Positions 1-9,248 of a stretch of 64,000 bases of DNA are shown piece after piece. The stretch comes from Aquirhabdus parva. GTDB lineage: Bacteria; Pseudomonadota; Gammaproteobacteria; Pseudomonadales; Moraxellaceae. A program made the position numbers and the translations under genes. The notes beneath the pieces are model-generated. The model did no database searches, had not been told where the DNA came from, and worked only from the letters and a program-made list of their open reading frames with translations. The stretch covers positions 1,160,207 to 1,224,206 of the forward strand of contig NZ_CP031222.1 in the NCBI RefSeq assembly GCF_003351745.1. Reading direction: 5' to 3'. The stretch's first letter is position 1. The number at the start of each line of letters is the position of its first letter.

Positions 1-30
1 GATCAGCATCCCGTCAAGGAGATCTCCAAC

Positions 31-1266
31 ATGATCGCATTTCAGGCTTTAACATTACCCAATGGTTCTATCATTCCAAATCGTATCGCGAAGGCTGCCA
101 TGGAGGAAAATATGGCAGATGCTGATCAAGCACCTTCAAAACCTTTGATGCGTCTCTATCAGGCGTGGGCAGAAGGCGGTGCAGGTTTACTATTGACGGG
201 CAATGTCATGGTTGATGGCCGAGCGATGACCGGACCGGGCGGTGTAGTACTAGAAAATGAAAAAAATCTGGATAAGTTTCGCCAGTGGGCCCAGATCGGT
301 CGTTCCAGAGGCGCCCAGTTCTGGATGCAGATTAATCATCCCGGCCGACAAGTCCAAGCTGCGATGGGTCAGGAGACTTGGGCGCCATCGGCGATTGCGC
401 TGGATCTGGGAAAAATGTCCAAATTCTTTGGTCAGCCAAAATCCATGACCGAGGCAGAGATTGCTGAAGTTATACAACGCTTTGTACATACCGCGCAGTT
501 GGCTGAGAAAGCTGGTTTTACGGGTGTAGAAGTGCATGCTGCACATGGCTATTTATTGAGTCAGTTTTTATCACCACTTAGCAATCAGCGCACGGATCAA
601 TGGGGTGGCCGATTAGAGAATCGAGCCCGATTACTTTTAGAAATCGTCAAAGCGATACGCAATACGGTCTCTCCGCAATTTGCTGTATCCGTCAAACTCA
701 ACTCCGCAGATTTCCAGCGTGGCGGTTTTAGCGCTGAAGATGCAAAGCAAGTCGTGGAAATGCTGAACGGTCTTGCGGTAGATCTTGTTGAGCTGTCTGG
801 AGGGAGCTATGAGGCTCCAGCCATGCAGGGAGACGCTCGGGATGGGCGCACTCTGGCACGTGAAGCGTATTTTCTGGAATTTGCAGAAGAAATTGCAGCA
901 GTTGCGAAGATGCCCCTGATGGTGACAGGTGGTATTCGGCGTCATGAGGTGGTTAAGCAAGTGATTAGCAATGGTGTGGCCATGGCTGGAATCGCGACAG
1001 CATTAGCGATTGATCCGAATCTGCCGCAGAGATGGCGAGAGGGGCAGAGTGCTGCGCCGCAGCTGGCGCCGATTAAATGGAAGAATAAGACTCTGGCATC
1101 ACTTGCGAATATGGCCGTAGTCAAGTTTCAATTAAGCCGACTTAGTCTCGGACGCCGTCCTAACCCCAGTGTCTCTGCATTTTGGGCACTGTTACTTCAG
1201 CAGTTTGCGACTTCACGGCGTACTCGGCAGTATCGCCGTTGGATTGAAGCTCAAATTAAAAAATGA
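31..1266 (+). CDS. NADH:flavin oxidoreductase, old yellow enzyme family
   Basis: This 411-residue protein is an FMN-dependent (beta/alpha)8-barrel reductase of the old yellow enzyme family, expected to reduce activated C=C bonds with NAD(P)H in the cytosol. Visible family signatures are INHPGRQ (about 101-107), the substrate-binding HAAHGY (H169, H172, Y174) followed by SPLSNQRTDQWGGRLENR, and a late GGIRR phosphate-binding loop near residue 300. The length fits the two-domain-like NADH oxidase subfamily. The start is supported by AAGGAG at 16-21, nine bases upstream. Whether it belongs to an operon with an upstream gene cannot be seen, since the window begins 30 bases before it. The physiological substrate is unknown. 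Confidence 0.9.
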   Translation: MIAFQALTLPNGSIIPNRIAKAAMEENMADADQAPSKPLMRLYQAWAEGGAGLLLTGNVMVDGRAMTGPGGVVLENEKNLDKFRQWAQIGRSRGAQFWMQINHPGRQVQAAMGQETWAPSAIALDLGKMSKFFGQPKSMTEAEIAEVIQRFVHTAQLAEKAGFTGVEVHAAHGYLLSQFLSPLSNQRTDQWGGRLENRARLLLEIVKAIRNTVSPQFAVSVKLNSADFQRGGFSAEDAKQVVEMLNGLAVDLVELSGGSYEAPAMQGDARDGRTLAREAYFLEFAEEIAAVAKMPLMVTGGIRRHEVVKQVISNGVAMAGIATALAIDPNLPQRWREGQSAAPQLAPIKWKNKTLASLANMAVVKFQLSRLSLGRRPNPSVSAFWALLLQQFATSRRTRQYRRWIEAQIKK

Positions 1267-1479
1267 TTTTTGAGAAGAGACTCAAGTTGTGAATGATAAA
1301 TGGCTCAAAATAGTTATTTATTCTATATTAAGTATCTAATTAATATAGTAAATAACTGTTTTGAGTATTTAAGGGTAGTAAATAAGAAAAAGATTCCAAA
1401 TGGATGGTTTTGTAACGGGAATGACATTGATTTAAGCAAGAATGCTGCTACTCAATTTTCATTGTCCTAGCGATTACTC

Positions 1480-3891
1480 ATGCAAATCAACTCTCATCAC
1501 TTCAATCTTAATGTTATTTCACAGAGCATCCTGATTGTTTTGGCAGCAACCTGCCAATATGGATATGCCGCAGATCGTACACCGGGTAGCGATCCCGAGA
1601 TTGCTTCGGCAAAAACGATAGATTCGGCTCCACTGAATAATGTGGTGGTCATGGCTAAAAAGACTACGCGTTCTGCCGTGTCTCTATCGGGGACCGAAAT
1701 TCAAAAGGTTCTGCCTGGTGCAAATCCGTTAAAGGCGATCCAGACTTTACCTGGGGTTTATTATGTGACCGCAGACCCTTGGGGAAATAACGAACAAAAT
1801 GCTCAGCTCTTTGTCCATGGCTTCTCTCAGCAGCAATTGGGATATACCTTTGATGGGGTACCGCTGGGTGATCAGCAGTACGCAAACTATAATGGTTTAT
1901 CTCCTCAGCGCGCAGTGATCAGTGAAAACGTCAAAACGACGACTTTGAACTCTGGTGCTGGTGATCTCTCTACGGCATCCACGTCCAACTTGGGCGGAAC
2001 GATCAATATCCTGTCTTCGGATCCTGCGAAAGAAAAAGGGCTGCAATTCAATGAAACTTTAGGAAGCTATGACACGCGCCGTACCTTTTTGCGGGTAGAT
2101 ACAGGAGAGTCCGAAAGTGGTAACTCGCTGTATGCTGCCTATGCTAATCAGCGTGCGCGTGCTTGGGACTTTAATGGTCGACAAGGTGGTAACCAGTTCA
2201 ATCTCAAGTTTCAGCATGTGGATGATGTCGGCAAGCTGACCTTCTTCTATAATTTTTCCGATAAAATCGAGCCAAACGAAGACTCTGATCTATTTGGTGT
2301 TGCAGCGGGTGCACAAACTGGGGCGACGCCTTACACCCGTCCTTTCCTCTATCCTGATTTGAACCAAGCTCTAAACTATCTGGGTAAGAATGGCGCCTTA
2401 CCGGCCGGTGTTGGTAATAATTTCCAGAATTACTACAGCGCGGCGCAGCGTAAAGATCATTTGGCTTATCTGAAGTATGAGTGGAATTTAGCTGACAATA
2501 TCCAGTGGTCAAACCAGATCTATTATCATCATGATAATGGTGCGGGCTTAGTGGCAGGACCGATTTCTCAGGCTGGTTTGCCTGCGTTATTTACCGTGTA
2601 TTATCCAGGCCAGAATTTGAGTCAGCTCTTTGGTGGATCGGGTTATGCTACTCGTGAAACACAATACAACATCAATCGCTTTGGCTACTTATCCAAACTG
2701 AATGTTGAACTCGCTGAGCACAGTATCGAAGCCGGCTTCTGGTATGAGCATAATCAATCCACGATGATGCGAATGTGGTTTCCATTCTCCGCCAGCAGTC
2801 CAACAACCCCTTATGAGTCTGAGCATAACCCTTTGATCGTGCAGTATGAGGGCGTGGCCAAAGTTCAGGAGTTCCAACCGTATATTCAGGATCAATGGCA
2901 TATTCGTCCTGACCTGACGTTACTCGCCGGTGTGAAAGGATCGTATCAGTTCGCTGGTGGAACCGTGCCAGTACAGCAGGTCAATGCAGCAAGCAATAAA
3001 AATCCAACGCTTTATCCTTCGGGCACTATTGATACACGCTTTAACTTTCTGCCTAATTTTGGCTTAATCTGGAAGGTAACACCTGAATCTCAAGTATTTG
3101 CCAATATTCAGAAAAATGCGCGTCAGTTCCCAACGAACATTACCAATGCGCCCTCTCCGTGGAGTGTAGGTAGTCAGGCGATTTTTGATAATATCGCAGC
3201 CAATGTGAAGCCAGAGACATCGTGGACCTATGAGCTCGGATTACGCTCACAGAACCGTTTTGCGGATACGTATGGTGTCACCGGTTTAGATAGTCAGATT
3301 AGCTTGTATCATGTGAAGTTCTCTAATCGTTTGCTTTCGATCAATCCAACGCCGCAGTTGGCGACCTTTGTTAGCTCCAGTGCGCCAATTGTACAAAACG
3401 TCGGTGGTGTAACGACCGATGGTATTGATTTGTCTGGCACGATCTATCTTGGATCGCACTTTAGTCTCTACGACGGTGTGTCGTATAACCGATCCGTATA
3501 TGACAATGATTACACCAGTGGCACAACAACCTATTCAACTTCAGGCAAGCTGATCCCAGCGACCCCAGAGTGGATGAATAAGACAGTGGCCAGTGTGAAA
3601 TACGGCAGCTTTGAAGCGCAGGTCATCGGCGATTATGTCGGAAAGCGATATGTGACTTATACCAATGATGCGGCGGTAGCGGGTTATTTCTTACTGGGTG
3701 CAGAGGCCTCTTATCAGTTGCCAAAAGCCTACGGGATAGATAGCAAGCTGAGTCTGAACGTCACTAATATCGCAAATAAGAAGGGATATTCCAGTTTGGT
3801 TGTGAATGGTCCGGTCTATGCGACTTCTGGTTATGCCGCTTATCCTCTGGCGCCAAGAATGTTCTTTATTACCTTGTCGACCAAACTGTAA
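1480..3891 (+). CDS. TonB-dependent outer-membrane receptor
   Basis: This 803-residue protein is an outer-membrane TonB-dependent receptor. An N-terminal signal peptide (about 1-30, ending near YGYA) is followed by a plug domain: a TonB-box-like LNNVVVMAKK (about 52-61), LKAIQTLPGVYY, the FVHGF/FDGVPLGD segment and NLGGTINILSSDP. The rest is beta-barrel, rich in aromatic/alternating strands, ending APRMFFITLSTKL. The plug style resembles FecA-like or uncharacterised Acinetobacter receptors, but no ligand can be assigned. It stands alone: a 213-bp AT-rich gap precedes it and a hairpin terminator follows. No Fur box or riboswitch was recognised upstream. Confidence 0.9.
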   Translation: MQINSHHFNLNVISQSILIVLAATCQYGYAADRTPGSDPEIASAKTIDSAPLNNVVVMAKKTTRSAVSLSGTEIQKVLPGANPLKAIQTLPGVYYVTADPWGNNEQNAQLFVHGFSQQQLGYTFDGVPLGDQQYANYNGLSPQRAVISENVKTTTLNSGAGDLSTASTSNLGGTINILSSDPAKEKGLQFNETLGSYDTRRTFLRVDTGESESGNSLYAAYANQRARAWDFNGRQGGNQFNLKFQHVDDVGKLTFFYNFSDKIEPNEDSDLFGVAAGAQTGATPYTRPFLYPDLNQALNYLGKNGALPAGVGNNFQNYYSAAQRKDHLAYLKYEWNLADNIQWSNQIYYHHDNGAGLVAGPISQAGLPALFTVYYPGQNLSQLFGGSGYATRETQYNINRFGYLSKLNVELAEHSIEAGFWYEHNQSTMMRMWFPFSASSPTTPYESEHNPLIVQYEGVAKVQEFQPYIQDQWHIRPDLTLLAGVKGSYQFAGGTVPVQQVNAASNKNPTLYPSGTIDTRFNFLPNFGLIWKVTPESQVFANIQKNARQFPTNITNAPSPWSVGSQAIFDNIAANVKPETSWTYELGLRSQNRFADTYGVTGLDSQISLYHVKFSNRLLSINPTPQLATFVSSSAPIVQNVGGVTTDGIDLSGTIYLGSHFSLYDGVSYNRSVYDNDYTSGTTTYSTSGKLIPATPEWMNKTVASVKYGSFEAQVIGDYVGKRYVTYTNDAAVAGYFLLGAEASYQLPKAYGIDSKLSLNVTNIANKKGYSSLVVNGPVYATSGYAAYPLAPRMFFITLSTKL

Positions 3892-3962
3892 GCGTACTGA
3901 GTTAAGGCCTCGGCTGATATCTGGCCTATAGGCCTTTGCTGAAAGTGAAACTGAGCTTTTGT

Positions 3963-4001
3963 AAAAAACGCCCTGATGATTTTCTCATGAGGGCATTTTT
4001 T
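3963..4001. terminator. Bidirectional intrinsic terminator
   Basis: The hairpin at 3970-3994 has arms GCCCTGATGA and TCATGAGGGC, with one internal mismatch. It is flanked by an A-run on the left (3963-3968) and T6 on the right. It lies between the convergent TonB receptor and epimerase genes, so it can stop transcription from both sides. Confidence 0.8.
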
Positions 4002-4020
4002 ATGATTTCGATTGAGGTGA

Positions 4021-4923
4021 TTAAGCGGCTTCTTCAGCGACAATTTCTTTCAATGCGACTTCGATTGGTCTGTTTTTGAAACCTAAATCGCGCTCTGCTT
4101 TACTGTTATCCGTACGGATTGCAACTGGGAGCGGCGCTGCTAACACTTTAGGTCCGTATCCTTTGGCTTTAACCAATGCCTTGAAGAAGGTCGAGAATTG
4201 ATGCCCTTCGCCGCAGACATTATAAGACTCACCGATACTTGCGTCATTCTGGATGGCGCCAACCACGGCATCTGCAATATCGCCTGCATAAACAAACGGT
4301 AGCGTGATACTCGGAAGGGGTAAGAAGGGGAGCTTTAGCAAGCGATACATCGGTTTTAAGGTATTGTAATCGCGTGCGCCGTAAACCAAGCTTGGACGCA
4401 GCGCGGTCATATCGAGTTGTAGGCTATGCGCGAGTTCCCAGCCCAGCACTTCACTGACCTGTTTGGTTGCACGATAAGGTCCGCCCTGACGCTTGGCGCC
4501 ATTCAATTGTTTTTGATGCTCATCCATCGGATGTAGAATCGACCAGCGGTAGATACCAAAAGTGCTGATCTGGATGATGCGTTGTACACCCGCATCATGG
4601 GCAGCCTGATAGACATTGCGAGTGCCATCGAGGTTTGCTTTCTCGTGCTCTTCCCAAGCCATCATGCTTTTGGTAGCAACATACATCGCTGCATTGGCGA
4701 CTACGGCATCACACCCTTGAAACGCTGCGGTCAAGGCAGTGGTATCCGCAAGATCGGCCTTGCGAAACTCAACGCCTTCCTCTGCTAGAAATGCGGCTTT
4801 AGCAGGATTACGGACCACGCCGATCACATGAGCGCCTGCTTTTAGCAGACTGCGGCAAATATATACGCCGATCATTCCACTGGCGCCCGTTACTGCGACT
4901 GTTTTTCCTTTGAGGCTACTCAT
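4021..4923 (-). CDS. NAD-dependent epimerase/dehydratase (extended SDR)
   Basis: Extended short-chain dehydrogenase/reductase of 300 residues. The Rossmann motif VTGASGMIG is near the N-terminus, and a Y-x3-K catalytic pair is seen as GPYRATKQ. FVYAGDIADAVVGAI is typical of NAD(P)-binding sugar-epimerase or steroid-dehydrogenase-like proteins. The open frame extends to 5019, but the ATG at 4923 is preferred: it is preceded by GAAGGAA and starts directly with the Rossmann strand. It lies 46 bases downstream of the thioesterase gene on the same strand, so the two are probably co-transcribed. The substrate is unknown. Confidence 0.85.
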   Translation of the reverse strand: MSSLKGKTVAVTGASGMIGVYICRSLLKAGAHVIGVVRNPAKAAFLAEEGVEFRKADLADTTALTAAFQGCDAVVANAAMYVATKSMMAWEEHEKANLDGTRNVYQAAHDAGVQRIIQISTFGIYRWSILHPMDEHQKQLNGAKRQGGPYRATKQVSEVLGWELAHSLQLDMTALRPSLVYGARDYNTLKPMYRLLKLPFLPLPSITLPFVYAGDIADAVVGAIQNDASIGESYNVCGEGHQFSTFFKALVKAKGYGPKVLAAPLPVAIRTDNSKAERDLGFKNRPIEVALKEIVAEEAA

Positions 4924-4969
4924 TACGTATTCCTTCTTTTTTATCTGTATCGTAGATTTTGTTGAGGTG

Positions 4970-5344
4970 TTATTTGGCTGGGACATGTGTGGTGGTGACT
5001 TCTGCGATGAGGCGACCATTGCTTCCCGTTACGGTGGTTCTGACTACGGTCACGCTGCGTCCTTTTTTGACAAATACCGAGTTCGCTTGAAACACGCCAT
5101 CTTGCTGATTGCCCAGTAAGTTGGCATTGAGGTTAATCGCTAGAGGAAAGCCGGGTTGGCCCGGTGAGAACTCGGCAGTACCCGCCGCAAGTACGGTCGC
5201 AACCACATCTGCAAACCAGAGTATGGCACCCGCATGAGCAACCCCAAAAGGATTTAAGATGCCTTTTTGTACAGGCATTTCCGCAATCACTTTGTCGCTA
5301 CTTTGCTCAATGATGCTGAATTCGATTTGTCCTGATATTTTCAT
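4970..5344 (-). CDS. PaaI-like hotdog-fold thioesterase
   Basis: Small (124-residue) hotdog protein of the PaaI/DUF4442-like acyl-CoA thioesterase group. The active-site segment is GVAHAGAILWFADVVATVLA, with the usual N/HxG-type entry (NPFGVAHAG) before the long central helix. The frame continues upstream to 5455, but the ATG at 5344 has AAGGA at the right distance and matches the family N-terminus. It is the first gene of a probable pair with the epimerase and is divergent from the MarR-GNAT gene, which could regulate it. The acyl substrate is not predictable. Confidence 0.8.
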   Translation of the reverse strand: MKISGQIEFSIIEQSSDKVIAEMPVQKGILNPFGVAHAGAILWFADVVATVLAAGTAEFSPGQPGFPLAINLNANLLGNQQDGVFQANSVFVKKGRSVTVVRTTVTGSNGRLIAEVTTTHVPAK

Positions 5345-5663
5345 GACTGGGTCCTTAGAAAGTCTAAAAGAATAATGCCTATACCCAACTGACAATGCAA
5401 TCAGTGCATCTGAACCCACTATTCGAAGTTGAGGTAAGCGAAAACAAAATCGCATCTTTGTTCAATGGCTAAATTATCGCTAAGTGAAAGAGGTTTTAAT
5501 GACCGGAGAAGACTTAAGTCGTGATCACCGAGCCAATTGCTTCACAAGAATTAAATTTATAGCGGACATTGAGTACTTCTGATCGATATTTTTGAGAGGG
5601 TCTTGAGAAAGTTGCGTGTCACAAGTATATTGATTGTTAAATGTACTAATCGGGGTGAATTCA
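5345..5663. other. Divergent intergenic region (319 bp)
   Basis: AT-rich spacer between the divergent thioesterase and MarR-GNAT genes. It must carry both promoters. I see no convincing palindromic MarR operator, and the small open frames here do not look coding. Confidence 0.4.
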
Positions 5664-6632
5664 ATGGACAGCCTTGAACTCTCTGTACACAAAAATGATG
5701 CTCTTGTCGTTGATTTACGCAAATTTTCTCGTCAGTTAGTGCGAGAACTTGGCTTTATGCGCAATACATTGGCAGACAGTGATCTTGCACCCTCTGCTGT
5801 CCATGCGGTAATTGAAATTGGATTAAATCCTGGAATTCAGGCTTTCGATTTAGCTGATCTTTTACGACTCGATAAGTCCAATACCAGCCGTCAGTTGGCG
5901 AAACTGGAGTCACAGGGCTTTCTAAAACGGGAAGCAGATCTGCGTGATGGGCGCTCAAGCCGATTATTTCTGACCGAATCAGGTCATCAATTACGCAATA
6001 AGATTGACCAATTCGCAACGGATCAAGTTTCTGGTGCCCTTAGGCAGCTTTTGCCCGCCGACCAGATATCCTTAATTCGAACGCTTTCCCTTTATGCTGA
6101 CGCATTGGCAAACAATAATAGGCAGGTTAAGCCAAAAGTGACTCGGATAGACGACCTTATTTATCAAGGCTATCGCTCAGGATGTATAGGCGACATCGTT
6201 AGCTTGCATGCACGTTACTATGCACAAACTTCGGGTTTTGGTCTTTTCTTTGAAGCCAAAGTGGCTACGGAGTTGAGTGCTTTTGTCCAGACGTTGCCAT
6301 CTCCAAACAAAGGGTTATGGCTATATCTTAAAAATGGTAAAGCATTGGCTTCGATCGGTATCGATGGAGAAGCTGCTTCTGGTGTAGCGCACTTAAGGTG
6401 GTTTATCGTTGATGAGTCACTTAGGGGAACTGGAGTCGGTCGGCGTTTACTTTCAATCGCGTTGGATTTTGTCGACCGGCGATTCAAAGAAACGTATCTT
6501 TGGACATTTAAGGGATTGGATGTTGCTCGGCATTTATATGAATCATTTGGGTTTCAGTTGGCTGAGGAGGCTGATGGCGAGCAGTGGGGAGGGCGTGTAA
6601 GGGAGCAGAAGTTTTGTCGTCGTATTGGGTAG
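5664..6632 (+). CDS. MarR-type regulator fused to a GNAT acetyltransferase
   Basis: Two-domain protein of 322 residues. The N-terminal half is a MarR winged helix: DLADLLRLDKSNTSRQLAKL is the recognition region, followed by a wing DLRDGRSSRLFLTESG. The C-terminal half (from about 165) is a GNAT domain with a core around WFIVDESLRGTGVGRRLL, where the R/Q-x-x-G-x-G/A-like acetyl-CoA loop is RGTGVG. The frame opens at 5634, but the ATG at 5664 follows GGGGTGA and starts at the usual point. MarR-GNAT fusions are a known architecture whose acetyl targets are mostly unknown. It is divergent from the thioesterase-epimerase pair. Confidence 0.88.
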   Translation: MDSLELSVHKNDALVVDLRKFSRQLVRELGFMRNTLADSDLAPSAVHAVIEIGLNPGIQAFDLADLLRLDKSNTSRQLAKLESQGFLKREADLRDGRSSRLFLTESGHQLRNKIDQFATDQVSGALRQLLPADQISLIRTLSLYADALANNNRQVKPKVTRIDDLIYQGYRSGCIGDIVSLHARYYAQTSGFGLFFEAKVATELSAFVQTLPSPNKGLWLYLKNGKALASIGIDGEAASGVAHLRWFIVDESLRGTGVGRRLLSIALDFVDRRFKETYLWTFKGLDVARHLYESFGFQLAEEADGEQWGGRVREQKFCRRIG

Positions 6633-6731
6633 ACTGGAAACGCGCTGAAATAGAGTGTTTTTTTAATTCTGCCAAAATCATGTCAGAAATGATTGGTAGA
6701 TAATTATTGTATTGATTTTTCAATGATAAAT

Positions 6732-6808
6732 TGGTCGGGACGGAAGGATTCGAACCTTCGACCTCTTACACCCCATGCAAGCGCGCTACCAGGCTGCGCT
6801 ACGCCCCG
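6732..6808 (-). tRNA. tRNA-Pro(GGG)
   Basis: Read on the minus strand this folds as a complete cloverleaf of 77 nt including an encoded CCA (complement of 6732-6734). The acceptor pairs CGGGGCG with CGTCCCG. The D-arm is of the GCGCAGCCTGGTAGCGC type. The anticodon stem CTTGC/GTAAG encloses the loop ATGGGGT, giving anticodon GGG with T33 and G37. The T-loop is GGTTCGAATCC. It closely resembles the enterobacterial tRNA-Pro(GGG). Confidence 0.96.
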
Positions 6809-6913
6809 AGACATTTATCTCGCTAAACAAACCATTTACTTAGAAGTAAACATGCCATTCAGCGAGCCGCTAGTTTAGCGATTTTTATCCGTTTGTCCAG
6901 AAGCGGAATGCAA

Positions 6914-7945
6914 TTATGCGCTGGTTTTCTCGCCAAAAGACTTTAATCGTTCAATCTGACGTTCATTTGCCTTGTCTGTAAGTTCTTGCATGACATCGAT
7001 AGCTTGATGGACATCTGCCAAAGTCTTTGCATTACCACCGCTTAACATCTGACGCCAAGACCGTGCGCCCACTTGGTATTGAAATAAACCCAGCAAATGT
7101 CGTGTCATGGAGGATAGGGCAATGCCCTGTTCCATCTGCTCTGCGAGATAAGGCATGTACTGCTGCATGATGGCAAAGCGATCTGGTAAAGCATGCCCAT
7201 CCATGATGCCCGCTTGCGCCAAGATATACGGATTGTGATAAGCAGCCCGCCCAATCATCACGCCATCAGTCACGGGGAGTTGCTGTTCAATCTCTTCGGG
7301 TGTACTGATGCCCCCATTGATCTCGATGGTGAGATGAGGACGTTCTTGTTTCAGACGATAGACATCTTCGTAGCGTAGTGGGGGAATGTCACGGTTCTCT
7401 TTAGGACTGAGCCCTTGCAGAAAAGCGATCCGAGCATGAACGATAAAGTGACGACAACCAGTAGCGGCGACGGTATCGACAAAGTTCAGCATATTTTCAT
7501 AGCTGTCCAAATCATCAATCCCGATGCGATGTTTGACTGTTACGGGGATGTCTACTGCATTTTGCATGGCTGCGATGCACTCAGCGACGAGTTGAGGTTC
7601 TGCCATCAGACATGCGCCAATCTTGTTGTTTTGTACCCGATCGGAAGGACAGCCGACATTCAGATTCACTTCGTCATAGCCGTAGTCTTGTGCCATCTTG
7701 CTACAGGTTGCCAGTGCTTGTGGGTCAGAGCCACCCAGTTGTAGTACGACTGGATGCTCGGAATCATTAAAGCGTAAATGACGATCCCGATCACCGAAGA
7801 TCAATGCACCAGTGGTGACCATCTCGCTATAGAGCCAAGCAGTGGGATTAAATAGGCGTGCAAAGTGACGATAATGACGGTCCGACCAATCCATCATGGG
7901 AGCGACGGAAATTCGCTTGGATGTTTGTAGTTCTGTAGATGTCAT
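6914..7945 (-). CDS. dusA: tRNA-dihydrouridine(20/20a) synthase DusA
   Basis: FMN/NADPH enzyme of 343 residues that reduces U20/U20a in the tRNA D-loop. It has the DusA-type N-terminus SVAPMMDWSDRHYRHF, the catalytic-Cys segment EVNLNVGCPSDRVQ (about 93-106), and VKHRIGID plus ITIEINGG-like barrel strands. The length is typical of DusA rather than DusB or DusC. Its ATG overlaps the stop of the upstream EamA gene (TAATG at 7943-7947), so the two are translationally coupled. A tRNA gene lies just downstream. Confidence 0.95.
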   Translation of the reverse strand: MTSTELQTSKRISVAPMMDWSDRHYRHFARLFNPTAWLYSEMVTTGALIFGDRDRHLRFNDSEHPVVLQLGGSDPQALATCSKMAQDYGYDEVNLNVGCPSDRVQNNKIGACLMAEPQLVAECIAAMQNAVDIPVTVKHRIGIDDLDSYENMLNFVDTVAATGCRHFIVHARIAFLQGLSPKENRDIPPLRYEDVYRLKQERPHLTIEINGGISTPEEIEQQLPVTDGVMIGRAAYHNPYILAQAGIMDGHALPDRFAIMQQYMPYLAEQMEQGIALSSMTRHLLGLFQYQVGARSWRQMLSGGNAKTLADVHQAIDVMQELTDKANERQIERLKSFGEKTSA

Positions 7946-8907
7946 TATGCCGTAGCTCCCGCTTTTTCAATTTGCTTGGCTGGGCGCAGTGTGATCATCA
8001 ATACGCCGATGATATTTAAGCCGCAGCCTAACCATTGTACCACCGACAACGACTCACCTAAAAATGCCACTGCAAGCACAACCGTAATAATGGGACCACC
8101 CGCACTGAGCATTGCTGCTTGAGCAGCGCCCACGCGCGCAATACCTTGCATTAAAAACGTTGCAGGAAGCACCGTGGAAAAGATGCCCAATGCAACACCG
8201 AGTCCTAGAATCGACCACGAGAAATGAGTCAGACTGGCAATCGGCTCAGGCTGTACGATGAGGTAGTGAATGAGTGATGCAATACAGGCAACGCTCATAG
8301 CTAGACCTGTAAAGCGCCAGCTTCCGAATCGACGAATCAGTGTAGGCGTCATGATCAAGTAGAGTGCATAGGCGACTGCACTGGCAAAAACAAAGAAGCT
8401 CCCCGTCCATACATTGCTATGTGCTTCAGCCGCTTGAGCGCCTTCACCCAGCATCACAATAATGGTTCCACCATAGCTTAAGGCTATAGCGAGGATCGTG
8501 CGTAGGTGGATGGCGCGTTGATGCAGCGCGGCCATCATCAGCACTGTCAGTGTCGGATAGAGAAACAAGATGATACGTTCAAGTGAGGCGGTGATAAACG
8601 TTAGTCCAATAAAATCTAAAATACTGGCGAGGTAGTAGCCGATCAAGCCAGCAAGTAACAATAGTCCCCAGTCCTTTATGCTCGGCGGTGTCGGATTCTT
8701 TGGTGCGATATAAGCGATCAACAAAAAGAATGGCAATGCACTGACCATGCGCAAAGCCAATAGTGCAGGTGCACTGAGTGTCGGATCAAGGCCGTAAGCG
8801 GTTTTAATCAGAATGGCTTTGATGGCAAATAAAAAGGCCGACAATAAGACACAAATTGAGCCAAAAAGGGCATGTTTGCGTGGATAGGAGGGGGACGAAC
8901 TGGGCAT
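7945..8907 (-). CDS. EamA/DMT-family transporter
   Basis: Inner-membrane protein of 320 residues with about ten hydrophobic segments arranged as two EamA repeats, from the drug/metabolite transporter superfamily. The first repeat begins GSICVLLSAFLFAIKAILIK. The second ends AVAFLGESLSVVQWLGCGLNIIGVLMI, a typical EamA repeat end. Substrates of such carriers (amino acids, purines, metabolites) cannot be predicted from sequence. It is the first gene of a two-gene unit with dusA. Confidence 0.88.
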   Translation of the reverse strand: MPSSSPSYPRKHALFGSICVLLSAFLFAIKAILIKTAYGLDPTLSAPALLALRMVSALPFFLLIAYIAPKNPTPPSIKDWGLLLLAGLIGYYLASILDFIGLTFITASLERIILFLYPTLTVLMMAALHQRAIHLRTILAIALSYGGTIIVMLGEGAQAAEAHSNVWTGSFFVFASAVAYALYLIMTPTLIRRFGSWRFTGLAMSVACIASLIHYLIVQPEPIASLTHFSWSILGLGVALGIFSTVLPATFLMQGIARVGAAQAAMLSAGGPIITVVLAVAFLGESLSVVQWLGCGLNIIGVLMITLRPAKQIEKAGATA

Positions 8908-9248
8908 GAGCGAAATAGCAAACCGTGATACAGCGAGGGCGTGGATTTTGAGCTATTTATGATCAAAATTCAATGTGGAATTGATCCGATTGGCAAATGT
9001 ATATGCCTTGAGCCAATAAGATATTAGAAATGCCAATTTTATATTTTACAAATACATCCAATTCAAAACAGTTATCTTCGTCTAATATTAGACGCAGATA
9101 GGTACTAATTATATGATGGGTCTGGGCAGGACCGCTGCATTGATGCAGTCGATCAGTTGTTTGACATGGATCGTCTCTAATGGCCAAGAACATTTGTAAG
9201 CAAATAATGTGATCAAAATTAATACAATAGATCTTTAAGGGTGGGGGT
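8908..9248. other. Divergent intergenic region (341 bp)
   Basis: This AT-rich spacer separates the divergent EamA and DUF2339 genes. It contains a 14-bp palindrome CTGCATTGATGCAG at 9135-9148, about 100 bp before the DUF2339 start, which could be a regulator site. A TTGACA at 9161-9166 has no clear -10 partner. A 76-codon minus-strand frame here looks non-coding. Confidence 0.35.

Noticed and set aside
1267-1479. A riboswitch or Fur box ahead of the first TonB receptor
   Set aside because: The gap is AT-rich, but no cobalamin-box, TPP-type element or 19-bp Fur-like dyad is visible by eye.
8963-9193. A 76-codon minus-strand frame between the EamA and DUF2339 genes
   Set aside because: No start signal or recognisable domain; the region is needed for the divergent promoters.
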